Assembly: GCF_024112395.2 (NCBI RefSeq)
Contig: NZ_CP078013.2
Coordinates: forward strand, 930,001 to 994,000
Reading direction: 5' to 3'
DNA: 64,000 nt
Origin: Pseudomonas pergaminensis
GTDB lineage: Bacteria; Pseudomonadota; Gammaproteobacteria; Pseudomonadales; Pseudomonadaceae
Shown here: piece by piece, positions 44,658-53,677 of the stretch
Position numbering within the stretch: position 1 is the first letter of the stretch
Layout of the letters: the number at the start of each line of letters is the position of its first letter
Notes under the pieces: model-generated
Database searches by the model: none
What the model was told of the DNA's origin: nothing
What the model saw: only the letters and a program-made list of their open reading frames with translations
Position numbers and translations under genes: made by a program

Positions 44658-46286
44658 TTACTTGCCGCTTACGCTCACGCCGTAGAAAGAGTTCAAGCCA
44701 AACGGGCTGATCTTGAAGTCCTGCACGGTGTTGCGCATGGGTTGATACACCGTCGAGTGCGCGATAGGTGTCATCGGGACTGCATCTTTGAGGATATGTT
44801 GCGCCTGCTTGTACAGCTCGGTGCGTTTGGCGACGTCCGACGTAGCCTTGGCTTCTTTCACGATGCCGTCGAATTTCTTGTCGCACCATTTCGAGAAGTT
44901 GTTACCGGACAGCGAGTCGCAGCCGAACAGCACGTTCAGCCAGTTGTCCGGGTCACCATTGTCACCGCTCCAGCCAATGATCATGGCTTGGTTCTCGCCA
45001 CCTTTGGAGCGCTTGATGTACTCGCCCCACTCGTAGCTGGTGATCTTCACGTTGAGGCCGATCTTCTTCCAGTCGTTTTGCAGCATTTCTGCCATCAGCT
45101 TGGCGTTCGGGTTGTACGGACGCTGAACCGGCATGGCCCACAGAACGATTTCAGTACCTTCCTTGACGCCGGCTTCCTTGAGCAGCGACTTGGCTTTCTC
45201 AGGGTCGTACTTGGCGTCCTTGATGGTGGTGTCATACGACCATTGGGTCGGCGGCATGGCGTTGACGGCCAGTTGGCCGGCGCCCTGGTACACGGAATCG
45301 ATGATCTGCTGCTTGTTCACCGACATGTCCAGCGCCTGGCGTACGCGCAGGTCAGCCAATGGGTTTGGCTGGTCGCTGCCCTTGACCTTGTCCATGACGT
45401 TGTAGGCGATATAGCCCAGGTTGAAACCGGCCTGGTTCGGCAGTTTCAGGTCCTTGTCCGCTTCCAGCGCCTTGAGGTCGGCCGGACGTGGGAACAGGGT
45501 GATCTGGCATTCGTTTTTCTTCAGCTTCTGGATACGCACCGACGGGTCGGTGGTGATGGCGAAGATCAGGTTGTCGATCTTCACGTCTTCAGGTTTCCAG
45601 TAGTCCTTGTTGCCGGTGTAACGGATGTTCGAGTCTTTCTGGTAGCTCTTGAACACGAACGGGCCAGTGCCGACCGGCTTCTGGTTGATGTCCGCAGCCT
45701 TGCCTTCTTTCAACAGTTGGGCGGCGTATTCAGCCGACTGGATCGAAGCGAAGCTCATTGCCAGGTTCTGGATGAAGGCGGCGTCCACGGTGCCAAGGGT
45801 GAACTTGACGGTGTGTTCATCGACCTTCTCGATGTTCTTGATGTTGGTGTCCATCCCCATGTCCGTGAAGTACGGGAACTCGGTGGGGTAGGCTTTGCGG
45901 AACGGATCGTCCTTGTTGATCATGCGGTTGAACGTGAACAGCACGTCATCGGCATTGAAGGTACGGGTCGGCTTGAAGTACGAGGTGGTGTGGAACTTGA
46001 CGCCATCACGCAGGTGGAAGGTGTAGGTCAAGCCATCCGGGGACACGTCCCAGCTGGTGGCCAACCCAGGAATCACAGCGGTGCCGCCGCGTTCGAACTG
46101 GGTCAGGCGGTTGAACATGGTTTCGGCCGAGGCATCGAAGTCTGTTCCGGTGGTGTACTGGCCTGGGTCGAAACCGGCCGGGCTCCCTTCGGAGCAGAAC
46201 ACCAGGTTAGTCGCCGCTTGGGCGAAAGGAGCTGCGGCCATAAGGCCAGCGCTAACAATTAACGGAATGACTGCGTGTTTAAGCAT
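44658..46286 (-). CDS. Peptide-binding protein DppA2-like
   Basis: A periplasmic binding protein of 542 residues with signal MLKHAVIPLIVSAGLMAAAPFAQA. Family text: VFCSEGSPAGFDPGQYTTGT, DGLTYTFHLRDGVKFHTT and MPPTQWSYDTTIKDAKYDPE. The start at 46286 has GAGG 5 nt upstream; the extension to 46310 is unnecessary. It has its own 258-bp upstream spacer and a downstream hairpin, so it is probably also expressed separately from its paralogues. Confidence 0.93.
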   Translation of the reverse strand: MLKHAVIPLIVSAGLMAAAPFAQAATNLVFCSEGSPAGFDPGQYTTGTDFDASAETMFNRLTQFERGGTAVIPGLATSWDVSPDGLTYTFHLRDGVKFHTTSYFKPTRTFNADDVLFTFNRMINKDDPFRKAYPTEFPYFTDMGMDTNIKNIEKVDEHTVKFTLGTVDAAFIQNLAMSFASIQSAEYAAQLLKEGKAADINQKPVGTGPFVFKSYQKDSNIRYTGNKDYWKPEDVKIDNLIFAITTDPSVRIQKLKKNECQITLFPRPADLKALEADKDLKLPNQAGFNLGYIAYNVMDKVKGSDQPNPLADLRVRQALDMSVNKQQIIDSVYQGAGQLAVNAMPPTQWSYDTTIKDAKYDPEKAKSLLKEAGVKEGTEIVLWAMPVQRPYNPNAKLMAEMLQNDWKKIGLNVKITSYEWGEYIKRSKGGENQAMIIGWSGDNGDPDNWLNVLFGCDSLSGNNFSKWCDKKFDGIVKEAKATSDVAKRTELYKQAQHILKDAVPMTPIAHSTVYQPMRNTVQDFKISPFGLNSFYGVSVSGK

Positions 46287-46505
46287 GTTGGCCTCATGAT
46301 TTGTTGTCATTTTTGGTGGTGAGGGCGACCTCGTGAGTCGGCCTGCGGATACTTATGCAGGCGCCATACCCATTGCAAGATGCTGAACCGTTGTGAGGGT
46401 GAAACAGTGGTACGAACGTACAGGAATGTCGCAATTATGAAAGTTTGTACATATTTGCGCATATTTTGAGGGTTTTTTCGGTGCAACTGACGCACCAAAA
46501 ATGAC

Positions 46506-46535
46506 CAACCGAGGCGTCTAGCGCACTCGGTTGGG
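46506..46535 (-). terminator. Terminator after the DppA1-like gene
   Basis: Stem ccaaccgag / ctcggttgg is followed on the minus strand by TCATTTTT. A second hairpin (GGTGC/GCACC, then AAAAAA complement) follows. It lies 9 bp past the gene stop. The remaining spacer to 46287 is AT-rich and probably carries the promoter of the DppA2-like gene. Confidence 0.75.
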
Positions 46536-46544
46536 GCGCTGCTG

Positions 46545-48146
46545 TTACTTATCTAGACTCACACCATAGAACGGCGTCAGGCCAAAGGGGCTGATCTTGA
46601 AGTCCTGCACTTCCTTGCGCAGCGGTTGGAAAACCGTCGAGTTCGCAATAGGCGTTATAGGTACTTGTTCCTTAAGGATTTTCTGAGCCTGTTGATACCA
46701 CTTGATGCGCTGCTCGCGGTCATTACTGACCTTGGCTTGCTGCACCAGCTTGTCGTAGGCCGGGTTACACCATTTGGCGTAGTTGCTGCCCTTGACCGCG
46801 GCACAACTGTAGAGCACGCCCAGCCAGTTATCCGGGTCGCCATTGTCACCGGTCCAACCATAAATCATGGCGTCGTGCTCACCGTTTTTGGCCCGCTTGA
46901 TGTATTCGCCCCACTCATAGCTGACGATATTGGCCTTGATGCCAATCTTTTCCCAATCCTGCTGGATCATTTGTGCGGACATGCGCGCGTTGGGGTTGGA
47001 GGCGCGTTGCACGGTCATTGCCCACAGGTTGATGGTGGTGCCTGGTGCAACCCCTGCTTCTTTTAGTAGCGCCTTGGCCTTCACTGGATCGTGAGGTGCG
47101 TCCTTGATGCTGGGGTCATAAGACCACTGCGCAGGTGGCAGCGCGTTCTGCGCCAATTGCCCGGCGCTCTGGTACACGGCCTTGATAATTGCCGGCTTAT
47201 CGATGGCCATGTCCAAGGCCTGGCGCACCTTGAGTTGGTCCAGCGGCGGGTGTGTCACGTTGTAGGCCAGAAACCCCAGGTTGAAACCGGCTTGCTGCAG
47301 CACGCGCAAGTTCGGGTCCTGCTTCATCACTTCTATATCCGCAGGGCGCGGGTAACCGCTGACCTGGCATTCCCCGGCCTTGAGCTTTTGCAGGCGCGAC
47401 GCGGCGTCCGGGGTAATGGCGAACACCAGGTTGTCGAGTTTCACATCCTCGGGCTTCCAATACTGTTTGTTGGCCACGTAGCGGATCTGCGAGTCCTTCT
47501 GGTAACGCTTGAACACGAACGGCCCGGTGCCGACCGGTTTCTGGTTGATCTCTTCGGCCTTGCCTTGCTTGAGCAGTTGCGCGGCGTACTCGGCGGATTG
47601 CACCGAGGCGAAGCTCATGGCCAGGTTCTGCACAAACGACGCATCGACGTTATTCAGGTTGAAGCGCACGGTGTGTTCGTCGAGTTTGTCGACGCTCTTG
47701 ATCGTGGTGTTCAAGCCCATGTCGGTGAAGTACGGCGACTCGGAGGGGTAGGCCTTGCGGAATGGGCTTTGCGCATCCAGCAGGCGATTGAAGGTAAACA
47801 GCACATCATCCGCGTTGAAGTCGCGGGTAGGGGTGAAGAAATCGGTGGTGTGAAATTTGACGCCATCGCGCAGGTGGAAGGTGTAGGTCAGGCCGTCTTT
47901 GGAGATGTCCCAACGGGTCGCCAGACCCGGTTCGACTTCGGTACCGCCGCGCTTGAACTGGGTGAGGCGGTTGAACACGGTTTCGGCAGAGGCATCAAAA
48001 TCGGTGCCGCTGGTGTACTGGCTGGGGTCGAAACCGGCGGGGCTGGCTTCGGAGCAGTAAACCAGGGTGCTGGCGGCCTGGGCCAGCGGCATGAAGGCCA
48101 GCAGGCCTGCGGCGAGGATGAGCGGTTTTAAGGCAATTCTTTCCAT
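46545..48146 (-). CDS. Peptide-binding protein DppA1-like
   Basis: A periplasmic binding protein of 533 residues with signal MERIALKPLILAAGLLAFMP and cleavage near LAQAAS. Motifs VYCSEASPAGFDPSQYTSGT, GLTYTFHLRDGVKFHTT and SYEWGEYIKRAKNGEHDAMI place it with the two preceding paralogues. Start ATG 48144-48146 follows AGGGGT by about 5 nt; the frame extends to 48221 but crosses the terminator of the upstream gene. It is the first gene of the dpp locus in transcription order. Confidence 0.92.
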   Translation of the reverse strand: MERIALKPLILAAGLLAFMPLAQAASTLVYCSEASPAGFDPSQYTSGTDFDASAETVFNRLTQFKRGGTEVEPGLATRWDISKDGLTYTFHLRDGVKFHTTDFFTPTRDFNADDVLFTFNRLLDAQSPFRKAYPSESPYFTDMGLNTTIKSVDKLDEHTVRFNLNNVDASFVQNLAMSFASVQSAEYAAQLLKQGKAEEINQKPVGTGPFVFKRYQKDSQIRYVANKQYWKPEDVKLDNLVFAITPDAASRLQKLKAGECQVSGYPRPADIEVMKQDPNLRVLQQAGFNLGFLAYNVTHPPLDQLKVRQALDMAIDKPAIIKAVYQSAGQLAQNALPPAQWSYDPSIKDAPHDPVKAKALLKEAGVAPGTTINLWAMTVQRASNPNARMSAQMIQQDWEKIGIKANIVSYEWGEYIKRAKNGEHDAMIYGWTGDNGDPDNWLGVLYSCAAVKGSNYAKWCNPAYDKLVQQAKVSNDREQRIKWYQQAQKILKEQVPITPIANSTVFQPLRKEVQDFKISPFGLTPFYGVSLDK

Positions 48147-48187
48147 GGAGACCCCTGAGGTGGCAGGTAAATGCTGCCCGAACGAAA

Positions 48188-48215
48188 AACGGCGGTAACC
48201 GAGGTTACCGCCGTT
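48188..48215 (-). terminator. Terminator of the toxin-like gene
   Basis: A perfect stem (aacggcggtaacc / ggttaccgccgtt) with a minimal loop is followed on the minus strand by TTTTTCG. It lies 61 bp past the stop of the large gene at 48277 and isolates it from dppA1. Confidence 0.88.
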
Positions 48216-48276
48216 AAGCATTTTCAGGTAGATGGCCGAGGGGCAACGCTAATCACGCCTCGTTTTTTCACCATGT

Positions 48277-51132
48277 TTAAGGTGTTTTAACCGATATTTC
48301 GAAATGGGTCGGCGCATTTTTGTCGATCGTGTAGCGGCTGCCCGCCGAGGGGGTGTGGTGAATAGTAAAGGTGCGCCTGGCCTGGACGTTTATGTTGTCC
48401 AACGCGCCCTCTTCTGTGTGCATGAGACGATAGTTCCCGGAAGCCGTCACGTGGGTGACATTTTTGGAGGGGTCGTAGTCGATGTGAAAGTGCACATGGT
48501 CACGATTACTGATAACTACGTTATCAGTTAATAGGCGGTTTTCGAATTCGCCAGAGGCTGTTTTATGTGCAAAAAATGGCTCCATGGCTGGTCCCATGGA
48601 TCCCTGGTGAGCCACTTCGGAAATACGTGCACGCAATTCTGGATCTGGAATAAGTTGTTCGAATTGTTTGATCTTGTCAGCTTGTATTTCCTCGGCGGAA
48701 CTGCGCCCTGTGCTACTCAACGTGTGTTCCGTACTCCCAGTAGGTGTCGTCGTTCGGATGCTGTAATTACTTCGATTGGAATCTTTTACAAAGCCATCAT
48801 AGTAGTCACTTCCACCTTCATAAGGCGTAGCTTTTTCGCCCGCCAGAACTGCAAAGTTTTCCTCTTCCTGTGTCCATGAAACGTTGAGGCTCTGCTTGAT
48901 CGCACCCTGTTCTTCGTAGTTAGTCGTGGACAAAACATAGTCTGTTTTTGTGTCGAAATTAAAGTACTTGTCAAAAGGTTCGGCACCCTGGATTTTCGAA
49001 CCTTCGACTGTGACGAATTGATCGGAAAACTTGGGCGGTATCTTCAACTCGTTACTCGGGGTCGGCGATGGCGTACGCTGCCACGGCCACTTGCGCGCGC
49101 CACCTGGGCCAATTTCTCGGGCCCATTCGCCGTCCAGTGTGGAATGCACGGTCATCACTGGCTTGCGCGTCGAACGATCAATGATCTGTACATAATCATT
49201 GCTCAGTTTGAAATCACCTTTGATCTCATACACCTTGGGAACGCCGGTGGCATCGGTGTAACGGATGAGCCATTGGTCCGTGCCATCAGCGGCTTTGACT
49301 TGATAGATACCTTTTGAATTGCGAGTTGCCCCTTCGATCAGTTGCTCGCCGTTCGGCACTGCGTGCTGACTGATGTTAGCTGCCTGTATCGGCCTGAGTC
49401 GATTAACGGGGGGCTCAACGACGATGGGCTTCTCTGGCGTCTCGACGTCTGGCACCACTGGCTCTTTGACGGAAGCCTCGATGCTATCGCCGACCAGATG
49501 GGTCGCCCCCTGCTCGGCCTTTATCAGTTTGCTCGCGCCACCGGCGATGACGGGGGCCGCATTCAGTACACCGAATACAATATGGTCTGCGCCACCGGGC
49601 TTGCCATGCTTGAGGTCGTCTGCACCAATCCCGGCTTCCGCCGCCCCGGCTGTGAGATAAAACACCTCCAACCCCACTGCCACTTCGGGCATGACGGCGG
49701 CCAGGGGCGTCATCATCAACGCGATTTTTGTGGTGGTCTCCAACACTTCCAGGATAGTGGCTTTGGTGACGTCGCCATCCGTGGTTATTTCGGTCTCGGC
49801 ATCGTCGTATGAGCGTTTTTTCTGCCTTTGGGTCATTTCGATGAAGGGGTCCCCAGCCAGCGGTTCAACTTTAATGAACTGCTCTGGGTCGAATTCATTC
49901 AGGCGTTCCAGAACGCTGGCATCGGGTGCATCCTTTTTCGACCAGCCGCCGATCCCTACCAGCGTTTGATTGACCCCTTCAGAGAAAAAGCGATCAGCCT
50001 GATCGCGCTGGGAGAAGTGCATCGATAAGGCTTCACGTTTGACCGGGTCCGCCGCCTGTTCCGCCAACCAGGTTTTCATCTGTGACGGGCTGTCGAACCC
50101 ATGAATCGGCGAGGAGTTTCCGGGTATGTAAAGCAGTGTACGGTTGATCGGCTTACCGTTCGTATCGAAGCTGGTTTTCTTGTCAGTGATAGTCAGCAAG
50201 CTCACAGACTTGAAGCTATTGATGCTCAACAAGCCTACCTGCACGTCGGGATCCTTGGTGGCGGCGGGGCCCAGATCGTCCAGCTTCAGGTTCTTCCAAG
50301 TCGTGTTCGACGGCAGGCCGGCGGCGCGCATCACCAAATCGGTATCACGGGCGTTCAAACTATCGTTCTCAAATTGCCCCAAGGCACTCGCCACTAGGGA
50401 CGCTTTGCTCATTTGTTCGTATTTGTGCTGATGGGCGGGCCAGAACTCATTCAGGAACTGGGTGTAGGGTTTGCTGAACTCAGTGTTCCACACGATGTTT
50501 CGGAAGGCCGCAGGTTGATGGGGCAACAGGTTTGTCGTGTTGTACACCTCCCGTTGACCGGGCTGCGCGCCAACAAATATGCCTTCGTAGGTCGTTGGCT
50601 GATGCGCGACTGTATCTATCTGGTCAACTATTGCGGGTACAGGGAGCACGGGCGCCAGCCGATCGAGCCAGGTGTGCAGGGTTGATCGTTTTTTTTCGGC
50701 TGGGGTCTGGTGTTCGTCGTTGTGATTGGCGCGCTGTACGTTATGCAGTGCGGCTTGGGTCAGGGATATTTTGTTTAAGACTTTGCCATTCGTAGGCTTT
50801 GGCTTCTTGGGGTCGTAGTTCAACGTGACGATAAACGTTTTATCGGGATCTAAATCCTTCCCCCAACGCTTCTTTAACTCTACTTGAATAATCTCTGCCG
50901 TGTTCTGGCTGGGCGTCTTGAACCCAGCAGTCGATTTGGCGATGTACTTCTCTATCCCAGGGTTATAGGGCAGACCCGGAATAAGCGTTTCGTGATGATT
51001 GCGACGCTTGGGGCTTTTTTGGCGGGCCTCATGTTCGGCATTAGCGGGCGTTGCGTTTGAGGCTGGGGTTGTCGAGGCGTTCGTTGTTTCGGGTGCGGAT
51101 GTAAGAACAGGGGGTAAAGACGTCGTGATCAT
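48277..51132 (-). CDS. Large toxin-like protein (dermonecrotic-toxin / DUF6543-like)
   Basis: A 951-residue protein from ATG 51132, which follows AAGAG by 9 nt. Residues 1-50 are low-complexity (Thr/Pro/Ala). About 55-440 is helical and carries text I know from DUF6543/dermonecrotic-toxin-like proteins of Pseudomonas (LLYIPGNSSPIHGFDS, ALSMHFSQRDQADRFFSEGV). About 455-535 is hydrophobic and glycine/alanine-rich (ALMMTPLAAVMPEVAVGLEV), a possible membrane-insertion region. After a Pro/Val/Glu linker (about 555-580), a small beta domain follows (WLIRYTDATGVPKVYEIKGD, YVQIIDRSTRKPVMTVHS). The last 240 residues are unrecognised. No signal peptide, secretion genes, chaperone or immunity gene adjoin it. 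The base composition is visibly more AT-rich than the neighbours, suggesting transfer. Confidence 0.72.
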   Translation of the reverse strand: MITTSLPPVLTSAPETTNASTTPASNATPANAEHEARQKSPKRRNHHETLIPGLPYNPGIEKYIAKSTAGFKTPSQNTAEIIQVELKKRWGKDLDPDKTFIVTLNYDPKKPKPTNGKVLNKISLTQAALHNVQRANHNDEHQTPAEKKRSTLHTWLDRLAPVLPVPAIVDQIDTVAHQPTTYEGIFVGAQPGQREVYNTTNLLPHQPAAFRNIVWNTEFSKPYTQFLNEFWPAHQHKYEQMSKASLVASALGQFENDSLNARDTDLVMRAAGLPSNTTWKNLKLDDLGPAATKDPDVQVGLLSINSFKSVSLLTITDKKTSFDTNGKPINRTLLYIPGNSSPIHGFDSPSQMKTWLAEQAADPVKREALSMHFSQRDQADRFFSEGVNQTLVGIGGWSKKDAPDASVLERLNEFDPEQFIKVEPLAGDPFIEMTQRQKKRSYDDAETEITTDGDVTKATILEVLETTTKIALMMTPLAAVMPEVAVGLEVFYLTAGAAEAGIGADDLKHGKPGGADHIVFGVLNAAPVIAGGASKLIKAEQGATHLVGDSIEASVKEPVVPDVETPEKPIVVEPPVNRLRPIQAANISQHAVPNGEQLIEGATRNSKGIYQVKAADGTDQWLIRYTDATGVPKVYEIKGDFKLSNDYVQIIDRSTRKPVMTVHSTLDGEWAREIGPGGARKWPWQRTPSPTPSNELKIPPKFSDQFVTVEGSKIQGAEPFDKYFNFDTKTDYVLSTTNYEEQGAIKQSLNVSWTQEEENFAVLAGEKATPYEGGSDYYDGFVKDSNRSNYSIRTTTPTGSTEHTLSSTGRSSAEEIQADKIKQFEQLIPDPELRARISEVAHQGSMGPAMEPFFAHKTASGEFENRLLTDNVVISNRDHVHFHIDYDPSKNVTHVTASGNYRLMHTEEGALDNINVQARRTFTIHHTPSAGSRYTIDKNAPTHFEISVKTP

Positions 51133-51498
51133 TCTGTATCGCTCTTGGCAAGTGAGCCTCCCTGGCATTGGTTTGTTCGATACATGCGTGGGAAATGATC
51201 GCGTTGACGTTCCTGCCATCTGTTCCGTATATCTGTTTGGATATTACGGCTAACACTTTTTGAAAAGTGTGAGGTGGGTTAGTTGTGCTGCTGTATTGAG
51301 TCGGGGCACATATAAAGAGCGTTGTACGAATGGATGTGAGGAAGTATGTTTGTAACGAACAATATGTACTGAATTATCTGGTAGCGGTTGCGCCCATAAA
51401 AAAGGCGCATCCACAAGGTTGCGCCAGCTATCAGGCCTTCAGTTGGCTGAACGGGTACTGACGCCGTTGTTACAGACCCGTTCGCCTCAGTCAGCGCG
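51133..51498. other. AT-rich intergenic region upstream of the toxin-like gene
   Basis: 366 bp without a gene. A perfect 8-bp inverted repeat acactttt-TG-aaaagtgt (51253-51270) could be an operator for the toxin-like gene. The terminator of the SIMPL gene lies at 51397-51425. The stretch 51275-51395 is AT-rich and shows no assignable feature. Confidence 0.55.
51397..51425 (-). terminator. Terminator of the SIMPL-domain gene
   Basis: On the minus strand GGCGCA and TGCGCC pair around a 10-nt loop, followed by TTTTTT. It is located 74 bp past the gene stop. Confidence 0.8.
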
Positions 51499-52209
51499 TT
51501 ATTGCAGTACTTCAATCACCCCATCAGCACTCATGCTGACCTGGCTGGTGCCGGCTTCCACCTCAGGCGTGGGTGCGGAATCGGCCATCGCGGCTTTCAT
51601 CATCATCCCGCCACGGGCGTAAGGCATCGGGTAGCCATTGGTGTTGAAGTTCAGGTTGACGATCTTGTAGCCCTTGCCGCCCAACGCATCGGTGGCCAGT
51701 TGCGCGCGTGCTTTAAATGCAGCGACCGCGTCCTTGAGCAGTGCATCTTCGCTGGACTTGCGCGTGGCGTCGGCGATGGCGAAGTCCATGTTTTCCATTT
51801 TCAGGGTGTTCAGCAGTTCGCCGGTGAGCTTGGACAGTGCCGGGAAGTCCGCGCTTTCCAGGCGCAGTTCGGCACGCTCGCGCCAACCGGTGATCTTCTG
51901 GTTCTTGTTGTCGTAGATCGGGTAGCTGTTGCGGCTGCCCTGGCGCAGGGTCACGCCTTTGACTTCGCGGGCCTGGCCCAGCGCCTTGTTCAGGGTAGTG
52001 GTGATTTCGGCGGCGAGTTTGGCCGGGTCGCTGTTCTGGGATTCGGTGTACAGCGTCACGATCATCTTGTCGCGGGCCACCTCCTGGCTGACCTCGGCGC
52101 GCAGGGAAATCTGGTTGTAGTTCAGTGCGTCAGCGGCCAGTGCTGGCAGGCTGACCAGGGTGCCCATGCTGAGGGTGATGGCGGCTGCACTGCGAGTGAA
52201 ACGAGACAT
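51499..52209 (-). CDS. SIMPL-domain (DUF541) periplasmic protein
   Basis: A 236-residue product with a signal peptide (cleavage near LPALAADAL). The SIMPL domain is seen in ISLRAEVSQEVARDKMIVTLYTE, KGVTLRQGSRNSYPIYD and DALGGKGYKIVNLNFNT. Relatives include E. coli YggE, linked to oxidative-stress tolerance; the molecular action is unknown. It is monocistronic, with a terminator downstream and a divergent roxS about 205 bp upstream. Confidence 0.9.
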   Translation of the reverse strand: MSRFTRSAAAITLSMGTLVSLPALAADALNYNQISLRAEVSQEVARDKMIVTLYTESQNSDPAKLAAEITTTLNKALGQAREVKGVTLRQGSRNSYPIYDNKNQKITGWRERAELRLESADFPALSKLTGELLNTLKMENMDFAIADATRKSSEDALLKDAVAAFKARAQLATDALGGKGYKIVNLNFNTNGYPMPYARGGMMMKAAMADSAPTPEVEAGTSQVSMSADGVIEVLQ

Positions 52210-52414
52210 GGAAGCTCCTTGAGATAGTCGTGTTGGGTATGACTGTAGACGGTGGGGTGGGGTTCTTCGGGTTTACACATTAGCTACAAGTTGCGGGGGT
52301 GCCGACGAACGGTCATTTGCCCGGCCTGCGGCAAAGAGCCACACGCGCCGTGCCAGCCGGCCTGCTTCGTTTATACTCCTGCCGATCCGCCTGCAGCGCT
52401 CACCGGGAGAGCTC

Positions 52415-53677
52415 ATGCTCGCCGCCGTAAAACTGACTTCCGCCACTCGCCAGAACCTCTGGCGCCTGACGTTCATCCGTACCCTGGTCCTGGCCGCACA
52501 GGCCGGCTCCGTCGGGCTCGCCTATTGGTTCGACCTGTTGCCGCTGCCGTGGCTGCAACTGGGAGTGACCCTCGGCTTTTCCATTGTGCTCTGTGTGTTC
52601 ACCGCCATCCGGTTGCGCACCACGTGGCCGGTGACCGAGTTGGAATACGCCCTGCAGTTGGCTTGCGACCTGTTTATCCACAGTGTGTTGCTGTATTTCT
52701 CTGGCGGTTCCACCAATCCGTTTGTTTCGTATTACCTGGTGCCATTGACCATCGCCGCCGTAACCCTGCCGTGGCGCTATTCGGTGGTGCTGTCTGGCAT
52801 TGCCCTGACCCTGTACACCCTGCTGCTGGCGCGCTTCTACCCGCTGCAAACTTTCCCCATCGCCCGGGAAAACCTGCAGATCTACGGGATGTGGCTGAGC
52901 TTTGCCCTGTCGGCTGCGGTCATCACCTTCTTCGCCGCGCGCATGGCCGAGGAGCTGCGCCGCCAGGAAGAACTGCGCGCCATTCGCCGTGAAGAAGGCC
53001 TGCGCGATCAGCAGTTGCTCGCCGTCGCCACCCAGGCCGCCGGCGCCGCCCATGAACTGGGTACGCCGCTGGCCACCATGAGCGTGCTGCTCAACGAAAT
53101 GACCCAGGACCATCACGACCCGGCGCTGCAGGAAGATCTCGGTGTGCTGCGCGAACAGGTCAAGCAGTGCAAGCAGACCTTGCAACAACTGGTACGTGCC
53201 GCCGAAGCCAATCGCCGCCTGGCAGTGGAGATGCAGGACGTGACCCAGTGGCTCGACGAAGCCCTGAACCGTTGGCACCTGATGCGCCCCGAAGCCAGCT
53301 ACCGGTTTCATCTATTGGGGCAGGGCACCGTGCCACGCATGGCGCCGCCACCGGATTTGACCCAGGCGCTGCTCAACCTGTTGAACAACGCCGCTGACGC
53401 CTGCCCCGAAGGCTTGGGCGTACAGCTGGACTGGGATGCGGAAGACGTGACCATCAGCATTCGTGACCACGGCGCGGGCGTACCGTTGGCCATTGCCGAA
53501 CAGATCGGCAAACCCTTCTTTACCACCAAGGGCAAAGGCTTCGGCCTGGGCCTGTTTTTGAGCAAGGCCAGCGTGACCCGCGCGGGCGGCTCAGTGAAGC
53601 TCTATAGTCATGAGGAAGGTGGCACGCTCACCGAGCTGCGCCTGCCCCGTGTCGCACGAGGAGATATCGATGAGTGA
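52415..53677 (+). CDS. roxS: Redox-sensing histidine kinase RoxS (RegB/PrrB family)
   Basis: A sensor kinase of 420 residues with five to six N-terminal helices (about 20-170). The quinone-site motif FSGGSTNPF (95-103) and phosphoacceptor His213 (GAAHELGTPLATM) are diagnostic for RegB/RoxS. Cys252 in the dimerisation region may match the redox-active cysteine of RegB; this is inference. ATP-binding boxes NLLNNAADA, DHGAGV and GFGLGLFLS are intact. It controls respiratory oxidase choice with RoxR. The 3' end overlaps roxR by 8 bp. Confidence 0.95.
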   Translation: MLAAVKLTSATRQNLWRLTFIRTLVLAAQAGSVGLAYWFDLLPLPWLQLGVTLGFSIVLCVFTAIRLRTTWPVTELEYALQLACDLFIHSVLLYFSGGSTNPFVSYYLVPLTIAAVTLPWRYSVVLSGIALTLYTLLLARFYPLQTFPIARENLQIYGMWLSFALSAAVITFFAARMAEELRRQEELRAIRREEGLRDQQLLAVATQAAGAAHELGTPLATMSVLLNEMTQDHHDPALQEDLGVLREQVKQCKQTLQQLVRAAEANRRLAVEMQDVTQWLDEALNRWHLMRPEASYRFHLLGQGTVPRMAPPPDLTQALLNLLNNAADACPEGLGVQLDWDAEDVTISIRDHGAGVPLAIAEQIGKPFFTTKGKGFGLGLFLSKASVTRAGGSVKLYSHEEGGTLTELRLPRVARGDIDE

